50,274 nt of DNA, from positions 1 to 50,274 of the forward strand of contig CAKPXP010000014.1 of assembly GCA_934202005.1 (NCBI GenBank). The letters are read 5' to 3'. Position 1 is the first letter of the stretch, and each line of letters begins with the position of its first letter. A program made the translations under genes and the position numbers. Shown here in pieces: positions 1 through 8,090 of the stretch. Origin of the DNA: an uncultured Selenomonas sp. GTDB lineage: Bacteria > Bacillota > Negativicutes > Selenomonadales > Selenomonadaceae. A model generated the notes under the pieces. That model searched no databases. It was not told the DNA's origin and saw only the letters and a program-made list of their open reading frames with translations.

Positions 1-307
1 GCGGAGTGAGTCGGCCGATGAACGCCGCCCGCTCCGTCTCGAACAATCAACAGTCTCGAACCATCCTGCCTCGAACGTTCCGCCTCGAACTCCTCCGCCT
101 CGCCCCCCAGCAAGGGCGGCGATCATCGGACAGCGAACGCAGCGCGGAACCTATTCGGAAGCACGACGAGCCTACTCGCTTCCTCCTACCTAAAGTGCTG
201 ACGAGAGTTTCCGCGCGGAGTGAGTCGGCCGATGAACGCCGCCCGCTCCGTCTCGAACAATCAACAGTCTCGAACCATCCTGCCTCGAACGTTCCGCCTC
301 GAACTCC
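1..307. repeat. Pair of identical 93-bp direct repeats
   Basis: Positions 1-93 recur without a mismatch at 215-307, 214 bp apart, with a 121-bp spacer. Each copy holds a row of TTCGAG hexamers (read on the minus strand) spaced about 15 bp apart, so there is a smaller imperfect repeat inside the larger one. The first copy touches the window edge, so the array may extend to the left. The region lies just past the 3' end of the mqnC-like gene. Open frames cross it on both strands but resemble nothing I recognise, so I treat it as non-coding. Confidence 0.85.
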
Positions 308-336
308 AAACGCCCTCGAAGTCTCCGCCCTCATTT

Positions 337-1377
337 TCAGAACCGTTTCAACACCCGGTACTCCGTATCCCGCTGCGCCGGCTCTCTCCCCGCGCCGCGG
401 ATGAGCGCCGCCATTTTCCGCGTGCTCATCTCGTACCGCGTCCCCGCGGCGCGCACGACATTTTCCTCGAGCATGATGCTCCCCGCATCATCCGCGCCGA
501 ACCCGAGCGTGAGCTGGCCCACGCGCTCGCCCTGCGTCACCCAGGACCCCTGGATATGCGCGATATTGTCGAAAAAGAGCCGCGCCACCGCGAGCGTCCG
601 CATATAATCCCAGCTCGACACCTTCTCCGCCGCCGCGCCGTGCGCCGCAAGCTCCGTATGTCCCGGCTGGAACGTCCACATGATGAACGCGCGGAACCCG
701 CCCGTCTCATCCTGCAGATCGCGGATGCGCTCCATATGCTCCATGCGCTCTTCCATCGTCTCGCCGAGCCCGATGACCATCGTCGCCGTACTCTCCATGC
801 CGATGCTGTGCGCCGTCCGCATGAGCGCGAGCCAGTCCTCCGTCATGATCTTCTTCGGACTCACCCGCTGCCGCACGCGATCCACGAGGATCTCCGCGCC
901 GCCGCCCGGCAGGCTGTCAAGCCCCGCCGCCTGCAGGCGCAGCAGCGTCTCGCGCACCGAGAGCCCCGCCTGCCGTGCGAAATGCTGGATCTCCGTCGCC
1001 GTGAACGAATGGATCACGATCGACGGGAACTCCCGCTTGATCGCGCGCAGCATCTCCTCGTAGTACGACAACCCGAGATCCGGGTACAGGCCGCCCTGGA
1101 TCATCACCTGCGTGCCGCCCGCCTCGACCGTCTCGCGCACCTTCGCGAGGATCTCCTCCGTCGTCAGGAGATACGCATCCTTCGCCCCCTGCCGCCGGAA
1201 AAACGCGCAGAACCGGCACTCATTCACGCAGACATTCGTATAATTGATATTCCTGTCGACGAGGAACGTCACCGTATTGCCGAACCGCTGCCGACGCACC
1301 GCGTCCGCCGCCCGTCCGAGCGCCAGGAGATCGCCCTCCCGCAGGAGCCGCGCCCCCTCTGCCGCAGATAGCCTCAT
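337..1377 (-). CDS. mqnC: Cyclic dehypoxanthinyl futalosine synthase MqnC (radical SAM)
   Basis: 346 aa. In the futalosine route to menaquinone, MqnC cyclises dehypoxanthine futalosine with a 5'-deoxyadenosyl radical. The radical-SAM CX3CX2C motif is at C50, C54 and C57, preceded by DRNINYTNVC, which is characteristic of MqnC. Family blocks such as IQGGLYPDL, LPGGGAEIL and LQDETGGF follow. The length is usual for the family. The ATG overlaps the stop of the upstream mqnE-like gene by 4 nt (ATGA) and AGGCAGG precedes it, so it is translationally coupled as last gene of a three-gene minus-strand operon. MqnA, MqnB and MqnD are not in the window. ThiH- or HydG-type enzymes fit less well. Confidence 0.9.
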   Translation of the reverse strand: MRLSAAEGARLLREGDLLALGRAADAVRRQRFGNTVTFLVDRNINYTNVCVNECRFCAFFRRQGAKDAYLLTTEEILAKVRETVEAGGTQVMIQGGLYPDLGLSYYEEMLRAIKREFPSIVIHSFTATEIQHFARQAGLSVRETLLRLQAAGLDSLPGGGAEILVDRVRQRVSPKKIMTEDWLALMRTAHSIGMESTATMVIGLGETMEERMEHMERIRDLQDETGGFRAFIMWTFQPGHTELAAHGAAAEKVSSWDYMRTLAVARLFFDNIAHIQGSWVTQGERVGQLTLGFGADDAGSIMLEENVVRAAGTRYEMSTRKMAALIRGAGREPAQRDTEYRVLKRF

Positions 1378-2474
1378 GCCGTCTCGCCTGCCTTTCCCAT
1401 CCGCTCATACCGCGCGTCGCGCTCCACAGGCTCATAGCCCGCCTCGCGGATCATCGCCGCGAGACGCGCCTTCGTGATGCCCGTCCCCGTCTGCGCGCCC
1501 GCCGCGTGGATGATCTTCTCCTCGCCGATCGTCCCGTCGAGATCATCGGCGCCGAACCCGAGCGCGAGCTGCGCGATCGGCAGCGTCAGCATCACCCAGA
1601 ACGCCTTCATGTGCGGCACATTGTCGAGCACGAGCCGCGAGAGCGCCATCATCTTGAGATCCTCCCACGCGCCCACGCGCGTGAGCTGCCGCTCCTCGCC
1701 GAGCTTCGTATGCGCCGGATGGAACGGGAACAGCAGGAACGCCTGGAACCCGCCCGTCTCATCCTGCAAATCGCGGATGGCGAGCAGATGCTCGATGCGC
1801 TCGCGCACCGTCTCCACATGGCCGTACATCATCGAGGCATTCGTGCGGATGCCGAGCGCCTGCGCCGTCCGCATCGTCTCGAGCCACTCCGCCGCCGTCG
1901 CCTTCTTCGGGCAGATGATGCGGCGCACGCGCTCCGCGAAGATCTCCGCGCCGCCGCCCGGCAGCCCGTCGAGCCCCGTCGCCTGCAGCTCCTCGAGGAT
2001 GCTTTTCACCGGCCGCCCCGTCATCTTCGCGAAATTCACGATCTCCACCGGCGTGAACGCCTGGATCTCGACGCCTGGCAGCGCCGCGCGCACCGCGCGC
2101 ACGACATCGACATAATAGGAAAAAGGCTCCTCCGGATGCAGCGCCGAGACGATATGGATCTCCGAGAGCTCCGGCACCTTTGCCGCCGCCGCGAGCCGCT
2201 GATCCAAATCCTCCAGGGAAAGCACATAGCCGCGCGCATCCCCCTTTTCCACCTGAAACGCGCAGAGCGGGCAGTTCGACGAGCAGATATTCGTGAGATT
2301 GATATGGCGATTCACCGTATAGAACACGCTGCGCCCGCTCGCGCGCTCCTTCGCCGCGCGCGCGCAGGCAGCGAGGAACAAGAGGTCGTTCTCCTCATAG
2401 AGCGCGAGCGCGTCCTCGAGCGTGAGCCGCTCCCCCGCCTCGGCCCGCGCGCGGGCCCTTGCAATCGTCGTCAT
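1374..2474 (-). CDS. MqnE-like radical SAM enzyme, second paralogue
   Basis: 366 aa radical-SAM protein of the aminofutalosine synthase (MqnE) type, the enzyme that joins the radical from SAM to a chorismate-derived enolpyruvyl benzoate in menaquinone synthesis. The CX3CX2C cluster motif is C64, C68 and C71 (TNICSSNCPLCAF). Further family blocks are GGGAEIF, ICPKKATAAEWL, the GH-ET motif, LQDETGGF and a C-terminal GADDLDGT. The start was chosen at the ATG behind GAGGTGA; an open frame continues upstream but overlaps the previous gene. It lies 10 nt after the first mqnE-like gene and overlaps mqnC by 4 nt. Two MqnE-type genes in one operon are unexpected. Family assignment is firm, but the exact reaction of this copy is not. 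Confidence 0.8.
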   Translation of the reverse strand: MTTIARARARAEAGERLTLEDALALYEENDLLFLAACARAAKERASGRSVFYTVNRHINLTNICSSNCPLCAFQVEKGDARGYVLSLEDLDQRLAAAAKVPELSEIHIVSALHPEEPFSYYVDVVRAVRAALPGVEIQAFTPVEIVNFAKMTGRPVKSILEELQATGLDGLPGGGAEIFAERVRRIICPKKATAAEWLETMRTAQALGIRTNASMMYGHVETVRERIEHLLAIRDLQDETGGFQAFLLFPFHPAHTKLGEERQLTRVGAWEDLKMMALSRLVLDNVPHMKAFWVMLTLPIAQLALGFGADDLDGTIGEEKIIHAAGAQTGTGITKARLAAMIREAGYEPVERDARYERMGKAGETA

Positions 2475-2484
2475 AGCTTTCACC

Positions 2485-3627
2485 TCAGTACGTTGCCCGC
2501 GCAGCCGCGGCAGGCGCGAAATCTGCCTTTCCCTCCAGGCGGCGCAGGATATGATAGTTGCAGTCGCAGGGCGCCGGCACGCGTCCCGCCTCGCGGATGA
2601 TGCGGATGATACGGTCCTCCGAGAGCGCCTCCGGGCTCGTCGCGCCCGCGTCGTGGAGGATCGTCTCCTTGTGCACCGTGCCATCGATATCGTCCGCGCC
2701 GAACCCGAGCGCCACCTGCGCGACCGGCACCGTGAGCATCACCCAGTACGCCTTGATATGCGGGAAATTGTCCAGCATGAGCCGCGAGATCGCGAGCGTC
2801 CGCAGATCGTCCCACATGCTCGTCTGCTTCACCGTCTGCCCCAGCTCCGTATGCGCCGGCAGGAACGGGAAACAGATGAACGTGAGAAACCCGCCCGTCT
2901 CATCCTGCAGATCGCGCAGCGCGAGCAGATGATCCACGCGCTCCTCGAGCGTCTCGATATGGCCGTAGAGCATCGACGCGTTCGAGCGGATGCCGAGCTC
3001 GTGCGCCGTCCGCTGCACGGCGAGCCACTCCGCCGCCGTCGCCTTGTTCGGACAGAGACGGCCCCGCACGCGGTCGGAGAGGATCTCCGCGCCGCCGCCC
3101 GCAATGGCCTGGAGCCCCGCCTCATCGCGCAGGCGCGTGAGCACCTCTCGCACGGAGAGCCCGCTCGTCTTCGCGAAATGCGTGATCTCGACGCCCGTGA
3201 ACCCCTTGATATAGAGCTTTGGGAACGTCTCGTGCAGCGCGCGCACGATATCGAGATACTCCTCGAACGTCCAGGTCGGATGCAGCCCCGAGACGATATG
3301 CAGCCCCGCGAGATCCGGATCGCGCATCGCGTCGCGCACGACGGCGATCGCCTGCGCCTTCGTCATCGCATAGGCGCCCGCGTCCTCCGCATCCCGCCCG
3401 AACGCGCAGAACTTGCAGCGGCTCGTGCAGATATTCGTGAGATTCACATGACAATTCACATTATAATAGACGACATCGCCGCACTTGCGCCGGCGCACCG
3501 TATCCGCCAAAGCGCCGAGCCAGGCGATGTCGTGACAGTGGAACAAACGGATGCCGTCCGCGCGCGACAGGCGCTCACCGCGCAGGACCTTCTCCTCGAT
3601 GTCCCGATACTCCTCTGAGCAAAGCAA
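2485..3627 (-). CDS. mqnE: Aminofutalosine synthase MqnE, first paralogue
   Basis: 380 aa radical-SAM enzyme, first gene of the mqn operon. The cluster motif is C67, C71 and C74 in TNICTSRCKFCAFGR, close to canonical MqnE. Later blocks (IAGGGAEIL, LCPNKATAAEWL, YGHIET, LQDETGGF, GADDIDGT) match the family. The start is TTG, chosen because AAGGAGGAG lies 5 nt before it and the protein begins at the usual place. A clear promoter stands about 40 bp upstream. The C terminus ends in an Ala-rich tail (APAAAARATY). Of the two paralogues this one looks more typical by its CKFCAF motif; that ranking is an inference by eye. Confidence 0.82.
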   Translation of the reverse strand: MLCSEEYRDIEEKVLRGERLSRADGIRLFHCHDIAWLGALADTVRRRKCGDVVYYNVNCHVNLTNICTSRCKFCAFGRDAEDAGAYAMTKAQAIAVVRDAMRDPDLAGLHIVSGLHPTWTFEEYLDIVRALHETFPKLYIKGFTGVEITHFAKTSGLSVREVLTRLRDEAGLQAIAGGGAEILSDRVRGRLCPNKATAAEWLAVQRTAHELGIRSNASMLYGHIETLEERVDHLLALRDLQDETGGFLTFICFPFLPAHTELGQTVKQTSMWDDLRTLAISRLMLDNFPHIKAYWVMLTVPVAQVALGFGADDIDGTVHKETILHDAGATSPEALSEDRIIRIIREAGRVPAPCDCNYHILRRLEGKADFAPAAAARATY

Positions 3628-3662
3628 GAAATCTCCTCCTTCATCGTGTATACATCCCTAGA

Positions 3663-3691
3663 ATTATATCATCCTTTGCCCACCGTGGAAA
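3663..3691 (-). promoter_or_regulatory. Sigma-70-type promoter of the mqn operon
   Basis: On the minus strand TTTCCA (3686-3691) and a perfect TATAAT (3663-3668) are separated by 17 bp. Transcription would begin near 3656, about 30 nt before the TTG start of the first mqnE-like gene. Confidence 0.7.
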
Positions 3692-3991
3692 GACTGCGCG
3701 CGCAAGAAGCCGCTGCCAGCCCGCCGCAGGCGTCGCGTTCCTCGCCGGAGAGAACAAGCGTGTCAGCGCTTTTTCAAGTAATTTTCAATCAATACAAATT
3801 ATTTAATCTCCATTTCACAAACAACTCAGGTCCTAGCAATCAAGAAAACATATACTATGAAACGTAAGGACAAGCCATCCCACTTCTACTTACACTAGAG
3901 CGGATATCCCATCCGTCCTAGGCGGCAGCGGTTCATCCCAACCGCGTGTCAAACACATTCTTTACTCAATTTTTAACAACATATTTCCTAG
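3692..3991. other. Gene-free stretch, lower GC
   Basis: About 300 bp between the mqn promoter and the next terminator. Its base composition is clearly more AT-rich than the surrounding genes. A 73-codon open frame crosses 3646-3867 on the plus strand, but it has no convincing ribosome binding site and an unremarkable translation. No other signal was seen. Confidence 0.5.
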
Positions 3992-4031
3992 GCAAAAGCC
4001 CGCCGGATCTTCCCACCCGGCGGGCTTTTGC
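3992..4031 (-). terminator. Strong hairpin terminator after the split-barrel gene
   Basis: A perfect 15-bp stem (GCAAAAGCCCGCCGG and its complement) with a short loop. T-runs on both strands would allow bidirectional use. It lies about 50 bp past the stop of the gene at 4084-4560. Confidence 0.85.
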
Positions 4032-4055
4032 TATGCATTGCTATGCATTGCTATG
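4031..4055. repeat. Tandem 10-bp repeat, 2.5 copies
   Basis: The unit CTATGCATTG occurs twice in full and is followed by CTATG, directly next to the terminator hairpin. It contains the palindrome ATGCAT. No function is evident. Confidence 0.7.
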
Positions 4056-4083
4056 AAATTGCAAGAGCGCCAGCCGCGCCTCC

Positions 4084-4560
4084 TCACTTCGGCAGTTTCC
4101 GCTTGCCCGTGAGCTGCTCGACCTCGAGCGCGTAGACGGCTGTGCGCGGAATGGCTGCGGGATTGTAGTAGGCATGCTCGCCCGGATGGTAGTGCTCCAT
4201 GAGCGCATCGAGCGCCGCCGCCTTCTCCTCCTCCGCGAGCAGGCGCAGCCGCCCGCGCCCGAGCACGCTCTCGTAGGCGTAGGTGCAGTAGCCCTTCTCC
4301 GCGAAATACTGCAGCTCGTGCTTCGTATCCATCGCGAACGCCGCGCGACTGTCCCGCGCGAGGAGGTCGAGTTTCTTCCCCGCGAGCGCGCTGTGGAAAT
4401 AGAGCACGACGCGCCCGTCCCGCTCCTCCACGCCGAAGTTGAGCGGCAGCACATACGGATAGCCGTCCGCGTCATTGAGCGCGAGATGGCAGACGGCGCA
4501 GCGCCGCATGACCGCGAGGATCTCCGCACGGTCCTTGATCTCCCTGTCGTTTCTCCTCAT
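4084..4560 (-). CDS. Pyridoxamine 5'-phosphate oxidase-like FMN split-barrel protein
   Basis: 158 aa protein of the FMN-binding split-barrel superfamily, in the group that includes NimA-type nitroimidazole reductases and related flavoproteins. Supporting blocks are an N-terminal helix with MRRCAVCHLALNDADGYPYVLPLNFG, then VVLYFHSALAGKKLD and a C-terminal YALEVEQLTGK strand, all in the order usual for the family. The start is the ATG behind AGGAGG; longer upstream frames have no ribosome binding site. It follows hydE by 183 bp and has its own terminator. Substrate and electron donor are unknown; members may bind FMN, F420 or haem. Confidence 0.75.
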   Translation of the reverse strand: MRRNDREIKDRAEILAVMRRCAVCHLALNDADGYPYVLPLNFGVEERDGRVVLYFHSALAGKKLDLLARDSRAAFAMDTKHELQYFAEKGYCTYAYESVLGRGRLRLLAEEEKAAALDALMEHYHPGEHAYYNPAAIPRTAVYALEVEQLTGKRKLPK

Positions 4561-4743
4561 ATCTGATCCTCCTGTCCTGCTTCCTGTTGTCCTGCCGGAC
4601 ATCCGCCCGTCCAGAGACATCTGCCGCAGCCTCGAAAGGTGCGGCGCACCATCGCGCGCGGCGAAATACTGCAGATGCGCGGTGCGGCCAAGCCGGCTGT
4701 GCCCGTCTCGCGCCGCGGCTGACGGCCAGGCGCCGCGCAAAGC

Positions 4744-5778
4744 TCAGCGCGCCGCGCCATGACGGCGATATCCCTTGTCCGCCGCGACGTAGCGGCCGAG
4801 CGCGCGGATGCGCCCGCCCATGCAGGCGCGACAGTCCGCGGGCGTGTCCGCGACGCAGATCTTCCCGGGGTAGAGCGCGTACTTCCTGCGGTAGTCGCCC
4901 TCCGTGACGTTCGGCATCACGACGTTCGCGCCCGAGGTCAATATGAGCTCGCGGCCATGCGGTACGAGCGTCTCCATCGCCGTCGTCGCGGGGATGTTCG
5001 CCTCCGGCAGCAGCAGCCGCAGCAGCGACACCATGCGCCGCGTGAGGTGGAAGTCGCCGGGTGCGGCCCCGCCGAGCGGCGTATCGCCGTTCGGGATCAG
5101 CGGCCCGATGCCGACCATGTCCGCATCGATCTCCTGGTAGAACAGGATGTCGCGCGCGAGCGACCGCGCGTCCTGCCCCGGCAGGCCGATGAGGCTGCCC
5201 GTGCCGACCTCATAGCCGAGCGCGCGCAGGTCGTGCAGGCAGCGCAGGCGACTTGCATGCGACATGCCGGGATCGTACCGCTCATAGAGCGCCGCGTCCG
5301 TCGTCTCGATGCGCAGCAGATAGCGGTCGGCCCCCGCCGCGCGCCAGAGCGCGTACGTCTCGCGGCTGCGCTCGCCGACCGAGAGCGTCACCGCGAGGTC
5401 GAGCTCCTTGATGCGGCGCACGATGGCCGCGAGCCGCTCCGCCGTGAAATGGGCATCCTCGCCCGATTGCAGCACGACGGTCTGATAGCCGTAGCCCTTC
5501 GCCTTGCGCGCGAGCGCGACGATGGCGTCCGCGTCGAGGCGGTAGCGCTCGACGCGCGCGTTCTCGCGCCGCAGGCCACAGTAACAGCAATCCTGCCGGC
5601 AGATATTCGAGAACTCGATGAGCCCGCGCAGATGCACGCCGTCGCCGACATAGCGCCGCCGCACCGCGTCCGCAGCGCGCGCGAGCGCCTCCTCCGCCTC
5701 TGGTGCTGCAAGGAGCCTTGTAATCTCCTCCTCCGTCAGGCGGTGCGTCCGCGCCGCTCGCTCGATGAGCTGCTCCAT
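4744..5778 (-). CDS. hydE: [FeFe]-hydrogenase maturase HydE (radical SAM)
   Basis: 344 aa radical-SAM enzyme that, with HydF and HydG, builds the di-iron subcluster of [FeFe]-hydrogenase. The SAM-cluster motif is C60, C64 and C67 (SNICRQDCCYCGLR), followed by LQSGED, the ETTDAALYERYDP block and GTGSLIGLPGQ, typical of HydE. A C-terminal CRACMGGR lies where some HydE proteins carry a second Fe-S site. The ATG was chosen for the AGGAGGAGG box before it and for the family's usual N terminus. HydF and HydG are absent from the window. A hydrogenase-like sensor protein is encoded at 38575-40359, far away, and may also need this maturase. Confidence 0.9.
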   Translation of the reverse strand: MEQLIERAARTHRLTEEEITRLLAAPEAEEALARAADAVRRRYVGDGVHLRGLIEFSNICRQDCCYCGLRRENARVERYRLDADAIVALARKAKGYGYQTVVLQSGEDAHFTAERLAAIVRRIKELDLAVTLSVGERSRETYALWRAAGADRYLLRIETTDAALYERYDPGMSHASRLRCLHDLRALGYEVGTGSLIGLPGQDARSLARDILFYQEIDADMVGIGPLIPNGDTPLGGAAPGDFHLTRRMVSLLRLLLPEANIPATTAMETLVPHGRELILTSGANVVMPNVTEGDYRRKYALYPGKICVADTPADCRACMGGRIRALGRYVAADKGYRRHGAAR

Positions 5779-5876
5779 GCGCTCCCTCCTCCTCTGCCGC
5801 CGCTCCAGCGCAAAAGCGGCCATATCCTCAGTTGCCAGGCACGCGCTGCCGACAGCTGCTTTCCGCACGGCAGGCC

Positions 5877-6458
5877 TCAGCCTTCGCCTTTCTCTCTGCC
5901 CGCCGCCTCGGCCGCCTTCTGCTCCGTCCGCGCGCGCAGCTCCGCCGCATGCTTCTGCGCATACTCGATGATCGCGCGGTAGAAGCACGCGTCCACATCC
6001 TTCTCCGAGAGCTCCGCGAGCTGCACGATCTCCGGCTCCTTCTCCTCGCGGATGATGCCCCAGTCGCCGTCGAGGTCGTCATGCTCCGTGATCGTGACCG
6101 TCTGCGCCGCGAGATCGATCTTCAGATACTCCGCCGCGCCCACGAGCGCGTCGTAGCCCGTGAGATCCTCGAGCTTCCAGCGGCGCTTCGAGATGACATC
6201 CTGGAGCTGCACATCGTCATATGTGCGCAGCGTCGGCACGATGAGCACATGCTCATCCACCGTCCCGTCCGCGCGGATCTCATAGCACATCTGCTGCTTG
6301 TTGAAATAATAATTCTGCCGCGCCGTCGACTGCACCCACTGATAGATATCCTCCGGCACCGCGGGCGGCTCAGCGAGCGCGGGCGTCGCCGCGAGCGGCA
6401 GGACGGCCAGCAGGCCAGCCGCGACGAGCCCGGCCAGCTTTCCTTTCCATTGACTCAT
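5877..6458 (-). CDS. Uncharacterised secreted protein
   Basis: 193 aa. The first 29 residues form a clear signal peptide (basic start, hydrophobic core, ATPALA cleavage motif). The mature part is mixed alpha/beta and acidic, with many Tyr and Asp residues, and ends in a charged Ala/Glu/Lys-rich helix. I do not recognise the family. The ATG was chosen because GGGGAGGAAG stands 6 nt upstream. It lies between hydE and metA on the same strand with sizeable gaps, so it is probably a single-gene unit. A 103-bp interspersed repeat occupies its upstream region. Confidence 0.65.
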   Translation of the reverse strand: MSQWKGKLAGLVAAGLLAVLPLAATPALAEPPAVPEDIYQWVQSTARQNYYFNKQQMCYEIRADGTVDEHVLIVPTLRTYDDVQLQDVISKRRWKLEDLTGYDALVGAAEYLKIDLAAQTVTITEHDDLDGDWGIIREEKEPEIVQLAELSEKDVDACFYRAIIEYAQKHAAELRARTEQKAAEAAGREKGEG

Positions 6459-6544
6459 GAAACTTCCTCCCCAAATCATGTTCGCGGCCCCGGAAACCGA
6501 CAGCCTCCCCTGCCCTTCCCAAGCACCGCGGGTTTCATCGCAAA

Positions 6545-6647
6545 CTACATGCACAAACGTCCACTTCGTGGACATTGTGCATCGCCCTTACAGTAAATCC
6601 AGCCAATCGCGCTGCGCCTGCGGCTTGCGCTCTTGGGGATTTACATA
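6545..6647 (+). repeat. 103-bp two-hairpin interspersed repeat, copy A
   Basis: The element begins with CTACATGCACAAACGTCC and ends with GGGGATTTACATA. The first half folds on TGCACAA/TTGTGCA and GTCCAC/GTGGAC; the second half is bounded by GTAAATCC and GGATTTAC. Near-identical copies are at 11313-11416 and 49055-49157, and a half copy is at 45082-45117. Copy A lies downstream of the metA terminator, in metA's direction of transcription. Confidence 0.9.
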
Positions 6648-6688
6648 GCACATGGAATCAAACATTCTTATTATATCATACGAATCTG

Positions 6689-6725
6689 AAAAAAGTGCGA
6701 CATGTGTCCCATGTCGCACGGAAAA
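6689..6725 (-). terminator. metA terminator
   Basis: Stem GTGCGACATG paired with CATGTCGCAC, with a run of six T residues on the minus strand. It lies about 55 bp after the metA stop. Confidence 0.85.
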
Positions 6726-6780
6726 AGTCTCAAAACATTCAAAAAGCAGCGCTGTCGCCATTCGGGGCGGCGAAGCGCGC

Positions 6781-7716
6781 TCAATCCTCCCTGTCGTTGC
6801 AGATGGTGTCGAGCTCGTACGGCGTCTCCTGATAGACATAGTAGTTGAGCCAGTTCGCGAAGAGGAGATGCGCGACGCTGCGCCAGCGCACGATCGGCTT
6901 CTGCGTCGGATCGTCGTTCGGATAGTAGTTCACAGGAATCTGCGGATGCAGGCCCGCCTTTTCATCGCGGTCGTACTCCTGCTTGAGAGTATTCGGATCG
7001 TACTCCGCGTGGCCCGTGATGAAGAACTGGCGTTTCTCGAGATTCGCGATGGCGTAGACGCCCGCCGGCTGCTCCGCCTCCGCGAGGATTGTGAGCTCCG
7101 GCACCTTCAGGATATCCTCCTTATGCTCCTCCGTATGGCGCGAATGCGGCACATAGAACTCATCGTCGAAACCGCGCAGGAGCTTCTCATGCTCGACGCA
7201 GAGATGATGCTTGAACACGCCGAAGATCTTCTCCGGCACCTCGTACTTCGGGATGCCGTAGTGATAGTAGAGCCCCGCCTGCGCGCCCCAGCAGATATGG
7301 AACGTCGAATACACATGCGACTTGCTCCACTCCATGATCTCCGCGACCTCGTCCCAGTACGCGACCTCCTCGAACGCCATGTTCTCGACCGGCGCGCCCG
7401 TGATGATCATACCGTCGTATTTCTTGTGGCGCACCTCGTCGAACGTCCCGTAGAACTGCGCGAGATAGTCCATCGGCGTGTGGCTCGGCGTATAGCTCTC
7501 CGTATAGATGAAATCCACCTCGACCTGCAGCGCGCTGTTGCCGAGCAGCCGCAGGAGCTGCGTCTCCGTGATGTACTTGATCGGCATGAGATTCAGGATG
7601 AGGATTTTGAGCGGACGGATGTCCTGTGCATACGCCCTGTCCGCGTCCATGACGAAGATATTCTCCCCCTCGAGAATATGCGCGGCCGGCAGAGCATTCG
7701 GTATCTTGATTGGCAT
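6781..7716 (-). CDS. metA: Homoserine O-acetyltransferase MetA
   Basis: 311 aa enzyme of the MetA/HTS family, which acylates homoserine at the start of methionine synthesis. The catalytic Cys is C142 ([10 protein letters not shown]), and H236 and E238 (GHAEYD) complete the active site. Residue 111, in TGAPVE, is Glu. In characterised MetA proteins Glu here goes with acetyl-CoA use, while Gly (E. coli) goes with succinyl-CoA, so acetyl transfer is predicted. The start is the ATG behind AAGGAGG. It has a TATAAT -10 box at 7754-7759 and its own terminator, so it is probably monocistronic. I looked for a SAM riboswitch or T-box in the short leader and saw none. Confidence 0.93.
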   Translation of the reverse strand: MPIKIPNALPAAHILEGENIFVMDADRAYAQDIRPLKILILNLMPIKYITETQLLRLLGNSALQVEVDFIYTESYTPSHTPMDYLAQFYGTFDEVRHKKYDGMIITGAPVENMAFEEVAYWDEVAEIMEWSKSHVYSTFHICWGAQAGLYYHYGIPKYEVPEKIFGVFKHHLCVEHEKLLRGFDDEFYVPHSRHTEEHKEDILKVPELTILAEAEQPAGVYAIANLEKRQFFITGHAEYDPNTLKQEYDRDEKAGLHPQIPVNYYPNDDPTQKPIVRWRSVAHLLFANWLNYYVYQETPYELDTICNDRED

Positions 7717-7753
7717 AAAAAATTGCCTCCTTGTCACGATGGTATATGACACC

Positions 7754-7759
7754 ATTATA
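7754..7759 (-). promoter_or_regulatory. Likely metA -10 box
   Basis: A perfect TATAAT on the minus strand, about 38 bp before the metA ATG. The best -35 candidate is TTGCGA, but its 19-bp spacing is long. Confidence 0.45.
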
Positions 7760-7823
7760 ACATGGAAGGCACGATCTATCGCAAGTTTTTCTGCCGCGTC
7801 GGAACGGGCCGCGCGCAGGCGCA

Positions 7824-8090
7824 TCAGGAATAGATTTCGCGGCGATGGCCGATGTGGAGCGTCAGGATCACGACGTCGCGATCCTGTATAGAGGCGATGA
7901 GGCGATAGTCGCCGACGCGGTAGCGCCACTCCCCGCTGCGGTTCGCCGTCAGCCCCTTGCCGTGCAGCCTCGGATTCTCGCAGCCCTCGAGGTTCTTGCG
8001 GATCCACCCGAGGATCAGCGCCGCCGTATGCTTATCGAGCTTCTTCAGGGACTTTTTCGCCGCCGCTGTAAAAAGCACATGATACGTCAA
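7824..8090 (-). CDS. relE: RelE/ParE-family toxin
   Basis: 88 aa toxin of the RelE superfamily, whose members usually cleave mRNA on the ribosome. The family signature is clear: an N-terminal [11 protein letters not shown] helix, then [13 protein letters not shown] and the final strand [15 protein letters not shown]. It starts at a TTG that overlaps the antitoxin stop (TTGA), so translation is coupled; ATG starts further upstream would run through the antitoxin in another frame. It forms a type II pair with the gene at 8087-8308 and lies beside a decayed restriction-modification gene. Confidence 0.85.
   Translation of the reverse strand: MTYHVLFTAAAKKSLKKLDKHTAALILGWIRKNLEGCENPRLHGKGLTANRSGEWRYRVGDYRLIASIQDRDVVILTLHIGHRREIYS

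Noticed and set aside
1..307. CRISPR-like array
   Set aside because: Only two 93-bp units with one 121-bp spacer and no cas genes; the internal 15-bp pattern does not form repeats and spacers.
3646..3867. 73-codon frame upstream of the mqn operon
   Set aside because: It overlaps the divergent promoter region, has no ribosome binding site and an unremarkable translation.
4561..4740. N-terminal extension of the split-barrel protein
   Set aside because: The frame is open, but the extension is Arg-rich with no family similarity, and the best ribosome binding site is before 4560.
7717..7823. SAM riboswitch or T-box before metA
   Set aside because: The leader is only about 30 nt after the likely -10 box and shows no conserved riboswitch core.
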